A stretch of 64,000 nucleotides of DNA, taken from assembly GCA_947652605.1 (NCBI GenBank), contig OX393576.1, positions 14,472,575-14,536,574 of the forward strand, read 5' to 3'. Below, piece after piece: positions 57,101 to 64,000 of the stretch. Within the stretch, counting starts at the first letter, position 1, and the number at the start of each line of letters is the position of its first letter. This stretch comes from Elmis aenea. Taxonomy: Eukaryota; Arthropoda; Insecta; Coleoptera; Elmidae. The notes beneath the pieces were generated by a model. It saw only the letters and a program-made list of their open reading frames with translations. It had not been told where the DNA came from and searched no databases. The translations under genes were made by a program, and so were the position numbers.

Positions 57101-59285
57101 GTTATCAGGAGTTTCATGGGATGACACAATTTCTCAACCCTTACTTGATCAGTGGTACCAAGTAAGAAATCAATTAACGATTTTAAATAGTTTATCAATT
57201 CCACGTCAAGCTATCTTTAATGAATCTGAAATAATTGAACTGCACGGATTTTGCGATTCTTCTAAAGAGGCTTACGCCGCTTGCATATATGTAGTATGCA
57301 GTCATTTTGGTTCATATACATCGATGTTGTTATGTGCCAAAACAAAAGTTGCTCCATTGAAGAGTCTTACTATTCCCAGACTGGAGTTGTGTGGGGCGGT
57401 TTTACTTTCAAAATTAATGAATTCAGTTACCATTTCATTGACTGGTAAAATTAAAACCTTTTATTGGTCTGACTCGCAGATTACTTTATGTTGGATTCAA
57501 ACAGATCCCAATCGTTTGACCACATTTGTAAGTAACAGAGTAATTGACATATTAAAAACAAGTAAGCCTTCATGTTGGCATTATGTTCCGTCAAAGGAAA
57601 ACCCAGCAGATTTGGGTTCACGGGGTTTATTACCTACCAAATTAAAAGATAACAGTTTATGGTGGAATGGCCCTCAGTGGCTAATTTCGCAAGAAAAACC
57701 AATTATACAATTACAAGAATTAGACTCGGTTGCGGAATCCCTTGAATTAAAAAAGAAAGTTGTGCTTGTAACTAATGTAACACCGACTTGTTTTCTATTT
57801 GACAAGTTTTCAATTTTTTCAAAATTAGTTAGAATTACAGCGTATTGTTTAAGATTCATGAACTATTGTCGAGGAACAAAAGTAGATAAAAGATGTGGGC
57901 CATTAACCACGAATGAACTGAACATGAGTTTAAAAAGATTAATAAAAATATCACAACATGAAAGTTTCAGTACAGAAATAGAGATTCTAAAAATGAACCA
58001 ATCATTGAAAGGTAAACATTTTCTTTCGTCATTAAATCCATTTCTTGATGATGAAGGTTTGTTAAGAGTAGGTGGTAGACTACACTTCTCGGATTTGTCT
58101 TTTATTCAGAAACATCCATTTATTATATCGTCGAAACATAAATTTACAATTTTATTATTCCGATCAAAACACATGGAATTATTGCATTCAGGCCCGCAGC
58201 TATTGTTAGCTTCAATACGGCAAATGTTTTGGCCGATTAATGGACGTAATTTAGCAAAAGAAACCGTGCGTAAGTGTGTACGGTGTTTTAGGAGTAATCC
58301 AAAACCGCAGAATCCCATTATGGGAAGCTTACCTAAGCATAGAGTTAGCATAATGCATCCGTTTCAAGTTTCGGGCGTGGACTATGCTGGTCCGTTTTAT
58401 ATTAAAGATAGAAAAGGTAGAGGATGCAAGGTGACGAAGTGTTATTTGTGTCTTTTTGTGTGCTTTACCACCAAGGCACTGCACTTGGAAATTGTAACAG
58501 ATTTAAGTACGGAGTCTTTTATGGCAGCACTCAACCGATTCATAGCAAGGCGAGGTAAACCATGTCATGTATATTCCGACAACGGAAAAAATTTTGTGGG
58601 GGCAAATAAGGAATTAACAGAATTTAGCAAATTTTTAGCGAATTCAAAGTCACATATTATGTCAGCTCTTGCAAATGATTCTATTCAGTGGCATTTCATA
58701 CCACCATATTCTCCTCACATGGGGGGAATCTGGGAGGCAGGGATTAAAAGTGTAAAGGCAAATTTAAAAAGGGTTATTGGCGAAACTATTTTAACTTTTG
58801 AGGAACTATATACGATTATTACCAAAGTTGAAGCTATTCTTAATTCACGACCACTCCATCCTTTGTCCTCGGATCCTGCCGATCTTGACCCTCTAACTCC
58901 TGGTCACTTCCTTATTGGAAAGCCACTTACAATGCTGCCTGAACCGAACGTTCAAGATGTCAAAATCGGCACGTTATCCAGATATCAATTAACCCAAAAA
59001 ATTATACAACACTTCTGGACAAGATGGTCCAGAGAGTATTTAATGGAACTGCAAAAACGAGTTAAATGGAAACAAAATTCCAACAACGTACAAATCAACG
59101 ATCTGGTATTACTTCACGAGAACAATCTTCCTCCTTCCAGTTGGGCAATAGGAAGAATAACCGAGCTTCATCCAGGACATGATGGGCATGTTCGTGTAGC
59201 TACCGTCAAGACTTCCCACGGTTGTGTAAAACGTGTAGTGCATAAGCTGTGTCTTTTGCCAAAATCAAGTGACTCAAGTGAGTGA
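54135..59285 (+). CDS. BEL/Pao Gag-Pol polyprotein
   Basis: One frame of 1716 residues. Order, with approximate residues: Gag-like DUF1759 region (150-290, YSGSFDNWLEFKDSY); three Cys/His zinc-knuckle-like motifs (345-410, CNNCGKNH, CVNCLRTNH, CIKCNQRH); aspartic protease with an unusual D-N-G-S active-site text (near 458); reverse transcriptase with SSDISKMYRQIQ (about 781) and the YVDD catalytic motif (about 862); RNase H (GFCDSSKEAYAA about 1037, SDSQ about 1110); integrase H-H-C-C zinc finger (1335-1382); integrase core with D in GVDYAGP (about 1413), D in YSDNGKNF (about 1480) and E in GGIWEAGIKS (about 1530); and a DUF5641-like tail (1614-1710). This domain order is diagnostic of BEL/Pao. 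No internal stops, so the element may be mobile. Confidence 0.95.
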   Translation: MASTKDLIKRRGVVKHKLTSFETFLEKIVPPNQLDEYIIEQLKIKVNLAENYLLTYDEINIQIIDKCEEGTEGNHLQDQTKFEDDYVAAMAKAKNLLKNYNKKYVDVDSISVASINLNSQHAVINDNNSIIRDQGAPINDSVLQAVKLPTIQLPKYSGSFDNWLEFKDSYESLIHQNNSINKIQKFHYLRASLGGQAAQLIHSLEFSTANYDLAWDLLCERFNNSRLLTHNHIKAICEIRPISDVSSTQLRQLIDNTTKHLRSLAILGHSIQFWDPLLIYLLVKKLDLETMRKWEELNKGADKPTIKEFQDFLNERADFLETCELKQHKVRPKQKHSALLAAEVKCNNCGKNHLIYSCNDFLKLDIPERQKRVDSLKLCVNCLRTNHTVHQCRLKSCIKCNQRHNSLLHTELTPQDNAQSRQNSEVSLTSQIHNQGVILATAVIYVLNYKNEYIRCRCVMDNGSQSNFISSSLYNKLQIPLNDAKISITGIGKISTNVKGRCQIKLKSMHSNFNVSISVLVISAISESMPSSSLNVSNLDLPKNIHLADPHFFEPGPIDLLIGAGHFWDVLLGGKIQLGKNMPVLVNSKFGWIVSGPISETPQQVYCGVSMSKELHFDLQKFWEIEGSASDHSNNNDDQDCEQQFISSVSRNDSGRFIVKLPLRQPVSKLGDSSITALKRFLNLEKGLGSSPHRDDYVRFMREYEQLEHMSKVPHPDLNSVSYFLPHHGVFKNSDTNLKIRVVFDGSAQSSSGYSLNDLQHIGPKIHGDIFSILIRFRSHNFVISSDISKMYRQIQLHDEHKQLHQIYWRESPNVDVAVYQLNTVTYGTKAAPYLAIRCLRELSSQNKTEFPLSCDIIDRDFYVDDVLSGADTVQGAQLICNEICSILQSGGFEMHKWRSNSAEVLKCIQNKNDSNDVVTLGETNDSKILGIQWNSNSDTLSYKIHSLSVSENCDTKRQILSEISKLYDPLGLVSPVIIIAKMIIQKLWLSGVSWDDTISQPLLDQWYQVRNQLTILNSLSIPRQAIFNESEIIELHGFCDSSKEAYAACIYVVCSHFGSYTSMLLCAKTKVAPLKSLTIPRLELCGAVLLSKLMNSVTISLTGKIKTFYWSDSQITLCWIQTDPNRLTTFVSNRVIDILKTSKPSCWHYVPSKENPADLGSRGLLPTKLKDNSLWWNGPQWLISQEKPIIQLQELDSVAESLELKKKVVLVTNVTPTCFLFDKFSIFSKLVRITAYCLRFMNYCRGTKVDKRCGPLTTNELNMSLKRLIKISQHESFSTEIEILKMNQSLKGKHFLSSLNPFLDDEGLLRVGGRLHFSDLSFIQKHPFIISSKHKFTILLFRSKHMELLHSGPQLLLASIRQMFWPINGRNLAKETVRKCVRCFRSNPKPQNPIMGSLPKHRVSIMHPFQVSGVDYAGPFYIKDRKGRGCKVTKCYLCLFVCFTTKALHLEIVTDLSTESFMAALNRFIARRGKPCHVYSDNGKNFVGANKELTEFSKFLANSKSHIMSALANDSIQWHFIPPYSPHMGGIWEAGIKSVKANLKRVIGETILTFEELYTIITKVEAILNSRPLHPLSSDPADLDPLTPGHFLIGKPLTMLPEPNVQDVKIGTLSRYQLTQKIIQHFWTRWSREYLMELQKRVKWKQNSNNVQINDLVLLHENNLPPSSWAIGRITELHPGHDGHVRVATVKTSHGCVKRVVHKLCLLPKSSDSSE

Positions 59286-59519
59286 TTACCAAAAAACCAA
59301 ATTCAAAGTGAGGTGATTAGTATTTAAGATGCAAATGACAGTGATGGACTTACCTAATATTTCACAAAATTTATTAATACCTACTTAATTGCCAACAATA
59401 AGCACAATGAATAATGCATGTTTAATTTACTTGTACAGAATTATGATTTTTTAGTTTATGTTCTAGTGTATGTTATGTTTAGTATTTTATTGAAAGATAC
59501 CCTTTCAATGGGGGGAATA

Positions 59520-59816
59520 TGTTAAGGAATGTCATTTTGTAAATATGTTGAACTTTTTTTATGATTTTTAATGTAACCGATGTAGAGACGATGTTGCAAC
59601 ACCGCTGAGTTGTATTTTATGCCATTTTATGGTAGGGTAGTTTACCACCGCTAGAAGTGTGACAAAAAACGCGGGAGTAAGAATTCTACAGCGAAGCAAC
59701 TCAGATGTATCTATTTGTACCATTTATTACGAATAAAAGTTGTGTTACGTTGTGCTTTAATTACTCAATCAATTATTACAATTCTATTATACGATTAAAT
59801 CAATCACACACAAACA
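59520..59816 (+). repeat. Right LTR of the BEL/Pao element
   Basis: This 297-bp copy of the left LTR is preceded by the polypurine tract and followed by the TAGAC target duplication. Confidence 0.93.
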
Positions 59817-59963
59817 TAGACAAAGAGCAAGAAATCAATTTTTCAGTTTTGCTGATATGTAAATATGTTTCGATGTTATTATTCAGCATACAATTTTTTG
59901 CTTTAGCTTTTATAAAAGCTAGATCCCCATTTTAGGACTCGAACTTTAATCAGGCTATGTGTA

Positions 59964-61093
59964 CAGCGTTGTTCAAATTCGATGGGATTACATGGGGTAT
60001 CTCGCTTAATAGTCAAGATAGAGAAACGGTTAAATTACCAAAAAACTGCAACTTTTTGAGAGAAACTCAGGACCGTTTTCAAAAATATCATTTCCGGTTT
60101 TTAAGTTATTAGAAAAAAAAAGTGTTTTTGTCATAGATATTAATAATGTGTCATATTTCCGTTATTGTTGTAAATAACGAAAAAATGTATTGAGATTATT
60201 TTTAGATAATTTTATGATACTGAAAAAATTTTTTTACGTTCGCCATTAAAAAGTTATGGCACAACTTACCTTTTTTTAAATGGAAGCTTTAGTTGGCTAT
60301 GACCTATTTTAATTCCTTATTTTTTCTCATTTCAAATATATAAGGGTTAAGGTAGTTATTGTCAATAATACACAAGTTACGAAGGTTTTTTAGTTTTTTT
60401 TTAAAACTAAAACATCATAGGCTGTAAAAAAAACAAGGTGTGTAACACCTTTTAAAACTTATGTGGTACAAGTTACGAAGGTTTTTTAATTAGTTGTAGA
60501 GATAAACAATATAAATATTTGAAAATAAGATAACTTCAATATAGTCGGAATTAGCAGTTATGTAGTATATTGTTGTTTATCTTATGTTCAAATATTTATA
60601 ATGTTTATCTGAACAACAAACTAAAAAAACCTTCGCATCTGGTACCACATAAGTTTTAAAAAAGACCTTCGTAACTTGCGTAATATTGAAAATAACGACA
60701 ACAACCCTTGTATCTTTATAATGAGAAACAAATTAGGAATTTAAATAGGTTATAACCAACTAAAGCTTCCATTTATAAAAAGGTAAGTTTGTGTCATAAT
60801 TTTTAAACGGCAAGCGTAATTTTTTTTTATGGATCATCGAATTTTACATAAAAATATTAAAAAATAATCTTCATAAATTATTTGCAACAATAACGGAGAT
60901 ATGACACATTATAAATATGCCAAAAAAACTTTTTTTTCTTCTAATAATTGAAAAACCGGAAGTGGTAGAATATTTTTGAAAAAGGTTCTGAGTTTTTCTC
61001 AAAAAACTGCACATTTTTGATAATTTAACCATTTCTCTATCTTAAATATTAAGCGAGATACCAATGTAATCCCATCGAATTTGGACCACCCTG
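59964..61093. mobile_element. Palindromic mariner-type element with foldback arms
   Basis: The left CAGCGTTGTTCAAATTCGAT and right inverse CAGGGTGGTCCAAATTCGAT continue with GGGATTACAT, GTATCTCGCTTAATA and a TTTTTGAGA-AAACTCAG block. Both ends are flanked by TA. The interior contains further inverted pairs, for example AACCTTCGTAACTTGCG and its inverse. No transposase was seen. A relic of the family lies at 31.6-32.3 kb. Confidence 0.75.
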
Positions 61094-62920
61094 TACTTAT
61101 TAAGTTATCTGTTATTTGACTAAAAAAAATATGAATTTGTAAAAAAAATATTTGTTAGCACTAATTTTAGTAAAATTTTAATGGATCATTTGGATGCTAC
61201 TAATTAAAATTTAATTTAAACAAATTAAAGAAACGAAGTAACTAAAACTCTAATGCATTTTGTTTTTTAACTGTTCGAAGCACGCCTCGAACGGAATAAT
61301 GTATGGCATCTAGAAGTAGTTCGTTTCAGGCAATTTGGACCGCTTGCCAAAGTTCGCCCAGGTTTTTCTCGGGACAGCGTAAATTTGTAAGTCGCGTACC
61401 GATCATAACTTATAAATGTCCTGTGAAGGATAAGGCTTAAAAATCTCGTCATTTTCTGTTTTGAAACTACCACATGACTCTCACGTTTGTTCGATCATAC
61501 TAACAAATTACATCGTACGAGGCGGGTTTAGCATATAATGGTAGCTGGAATACGTTTTTTTAATACGAAGTAAATGGCTGATCCCGAAAACATTAAATTG
61601 GCAAACGAATTTTACAAATGTTGATACATTTAATAAGCAGGTTTGAGTTCATTTTACAATAAAACTTTAATTCATTGTAGGTGGCAATACTATGGTCCGA
61701 TTGCATAAAAGATGAACCTGGGAATAACCCCGGGGTTAAACCATGTCAAACCTAGAAGTAGGCAAAATCGCAGCGTAGTTGGCGCTGATGTTGCCGAGTT
61801 TTAGGAATTAACTTGTATTTTAACACGAGTGTTACTTTGTGTAATTGGGCCTAAGTAATTCAATTGATAAAAATAATACATGTGGATATTTAGTGTTTAA
61901 ACGTAAAGTTAATCTGAAGTTTACAAGATAATATTTTATAAAAAGCAAGGACCATAACTGATCTTTTTTTTTTTTGTGAAAATCGTACAATGGAATCCAG
62001 TTGTATTTATTATTGTTTTTAAACTGTGATTTTCTTTGTCTACCAATTATTGACGGCTTGTAGCAAATGCATACAAGGTGTAGTTTGGAAGCTTTAAATG
62101 CTTTGTTTCGATGAAAATTCATTTAAAATTAATAGCGAAGTCTTAATGAGATTATAAAACAACGGTTAGAATCAGCCTCAAAAAGTAATTAAGTGCCGTT
62201 ATTGCATTGGGTGCAAAAACTTTAAGTGCGCTTTCGAGTGGTTTTAATGAATTTCGTATTGAATCGACAAAAGTTGGAAATTTACGTATTGAAGTCAATT
62301 AATTAAAGTTCATATCGAATACGATATTTCACAGGAGATGTTTATGAAATGGATGCTTCCCATTAATCTTTTTGCTATTTCAAATTTGATGAAATATTGT
62401 CGGTCCGGAATTTCTGACAAATGCAGGAAGTTTTTCCTGTTTTTAAGGAGTTATTTATATAGTTCTGGTGTATAGAGCTCTATTATTTTGTCAAAGATAA
62501 TTCCAGCTTGATGGAAAATGATGGTAACTGTTTTATGAAATAGCGGGATATTTTATTTTCTGTTTATAGTTATTAGTTTTATTTCTACTCAAGAAATGTA
62601 TTTAAATTAAATTCCTTAATGTTTTCTTTGATTTACGAGTTATGTTTTATATTTTTAAATAATGGGTTTTAGTTTTTTTAGTATTCATGCAAAAAACGCT
62701 TAATGAATAAACAAATAATTGGAAATCATATTTCTCAATATGAACTTAAAATTATTTTATTGGACCAAAGTTTTCACTGAAATTCAGTCCTGTCCAATTA
62801 GGCTCGTGTAGGATATAGAAACTCTTAAACATTAATCTACTATAATTTATTTAGTCATAATCTGATTTTTTTAATTTAGGGGCTTGAATATTATTTAGTA
62901 ATTAAATTATGTTATTTCAG
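61094..62920. other. AT-rich DNA with no supported gene
   Basis: A minus-strand open frame at 61473-61267 with RTLASGPNCLKRTTSRC-like text has no recognised domain. Otherwise nothing was supported. Confidence 0.3.
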
Positions 62921-62983
62921 GTGAAATCGGAGGTTCGGGCCAGTCATTTACCTCCAGCCCTTGCCCCCGACTCTGACGATATG
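62921..62983 (+). CDS. Candidate internal exon of an unidentified gene
   Basis: This 63-nt, GC-richer segment is bounded by a good acceptor (TTATTTCAG) and a consensus donor (gtaagt). Only phase 0 is open on the plus strand; it reads VKSEVRASHLPPALAPDSDD plus Met. It is divisible by three, as expected of a cassette exon. The protein is not recognised, and it may or may not belong to the gene starting at 27957. Confidence 0.5.
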
Positions 62984-63039
62984 GTAAGTTTAATTTTAAT
63001 AAATTCTTTAATTTCTTTAAATACTTAATGGCACTAGAT

Positions 63040-63405
63040 CAGCGTCTTTCAACCTTTGTGCCTCGGTACGCTAGTGTGCTGTGAGCATCCCTTAGGTAAG
63101 CCGTCTCCAAACGTTTTTGGTCGTGCACCCTTACGCAGGATAATGTGCACCCCAAAATTAAAATTCACAAAAGTTTCATCATAAAATATGCAAAATTTTG
63201 CTGTGGAAATAAAAATATTATTGTGTGTGTATCAATTTTTTTTAAATGTAGGTATATTGTTATATTTATAATTTTCTCTTTATACATGCTTAAAACATAC
63301 ATAAATTAATAACACATTACAAGTACATTATAATGCAATCAAAAATACTAATACAATGATATATTAAAAAGTGTGTCGCGACATTAAAAAGGTTGAAAAA
63401 CACTG
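63040..63405. mobile_element. Non-autonomous hAT-like element
   Basis: Ends are CAGCGTCTTTCAACCTTTGT and, inverted, CAGTGTTTTTCAACCTTTTT, typical of CAGxGxTTTTCAACC hAT families. Flanking octamers CACTAGAT and CTCTATAT agree at six of eight positions. Confidence 0.7.
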
Positions 63406-63413
63406 CTCTATAT

Positions 63414-64000
63414 GTTAACGAAATAAACGAAACTTCCAAACCCTAAATAGCTCAATTGTAGTTGTTATGTGTTGTGTTGTAGTTGTCAATGGCAATAAGG
63501 AAATTGTTATGCCACAAGGCAAGGTTATATTCGTTTGTTTTATAGTCTTTATAATCAAAAATGTATGACAAACGGTTGGCTTCAGCGTAATCAAAAAGCT
63601 ACTTTTATCCTATTTATAATAATATTCTTTTACTTATTCATTTTCATATTTGTATGTACTTAAAATTATTAAAAATGTTTAGTATCTTAAAGTTGGAACG
63701 ATTTTTAAACAAATGAAATTTATGCTGCGGTCTAATATGTATTCGCCATGAACAACTAAATAATTTCGTAAATGTTTTAAAAAAATGTATAAACTCCAAA
63801 AGAAATTGACAAACTTAGAAACCTTAAGCAACATTACTTAATTTAATGGAAAGTAGGTATTTAATTTGTTTTAATAATGTTTTAAAAATAGGTAACAACA
63901 TATTCGACAATCTGTGATAAAGTTGATGGCAGTTTAGAAAGACTGTATTCAAATTAATAGCAAAATATTGGGGTGCAATAGATATTTACAATCTTCACCT
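63414..64000. other. AT-rich DNA, nothing recognised
   Basis: This is probably intron of the gene containing the exon-like segment at 62921. No feature was supported. Confidence 0.3.

Larger units (their letters stand above)
53646..59816 (+). mobile_element. Apparently intact BEL/Pao LTR retrotransposon
   Basis: Two 297-bp LTRs (53646-53942 and 59520-59816) begin TG and end CA. TAGAC flanks both sides (53641-53645 and 59817-59821). A tRNA-primer-like site (TTGGTCCTTCGAGC) follows the left LTR, and a polypurine tract (ATGGGGGGAA, about 59508-59517) precedes the right LTR. A single uninterrupted 1716-codon Gag-Pol frame lies between. I see no difference between the LTRs, implying very recent insertion. 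No env-like frame was seen. Confidence 0.95.

Noticed and set aside
56861..58351. Minus-strand open frames within the BEL/Pao element
   Set aside because: They are shadows of the 1716-codon Gag-Pol frame.
59705..59935. 76-codon open frame starting in the right LTR
   Set aside because: It is LTR sequence running into flanking DNA; the equivalent position in the left LTR does not continue as a gene.
1..64000. CRISPR arrays, bacterial operons, rRNA or tRNA genes
   Set aside because: No regularly spaced direct repeats, no polycistronic bacterial-type genes, and no convincing tRNA B-box cloverleaf or rRNA sequence was found by reading; the window is eukaryotic.

Overview
The window looks like insect nuclear DNA. 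It is strongly AT-rich, its protein-coding genes are split by GT-AG introns, the proteins resemble insect homologues, and the intergenic space is packed with insect-type DNA transposons (mariner-like, hAT, piggyBac, a TAA-target element) plus one BEL/Pao LTR retrotransposon. I would guess a beetle or another holometabolous insect, but the order cannot be fixed from the sequence alone.

Two cellular genes are well supported. On the minus strand (1069-6429, running off the left edge) lies the extracellular part of a GPR158/GPR179 (metabotropic glycine receptor-like) class C orphan GPCR. Six exons encode a signal peptide, a Cache-type domain, an EGF-like Cys-rich module and a second Cache-type domain; the membrane part is outside the window. 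On the plus strand (15272 to about 27690) lies the complete coding region of Syncrip (Syp; hnRNP Q/R), a triple-RRM RNA-binding protein. Nine coding exons sum to 635 codons. It has a pair of same-length alternative RRM2 exons, an alternative early C-terminus, and a 6.4-kb last-but-one intron that contains three mobile elements nested inside one another.

A CpG-rich patch at 27.7-28.0 kb, directly after the Syp poly(A) site, looks like the promoter and first coding exon of a further plus-strand gene. A small exon-like segment at 62.9 kb may belong to the same or another gene. Neither could be identified.

The rest (about 28-62.9 kb and much of 6.5-12.7 kb) is transposon-derived or featureless AT-rich DNA. 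Highlights are an apparently intact BEL/Pao element (53646-59816) with indistinguishable LTRs, a TAGAC target duplication and a 1716-codon open frame; hAT elements with exact 8-bp target duplications (48255-49393, 42831-43241, 21484-22969); and a series of palindromic mariner-type elements that start CAGGGTG, end CACCCTG and sit in TA.

No CRISPR array, bacterial operon, rRNA or convincing tRNA was seen. The most interesting leads are RNA-level features in Syp: a long complementary pairing that would mask the polypyrimidine tract of one alternative RRM2 exon, and a 23-bp hairpin that places an AATAAA signal in its loop.
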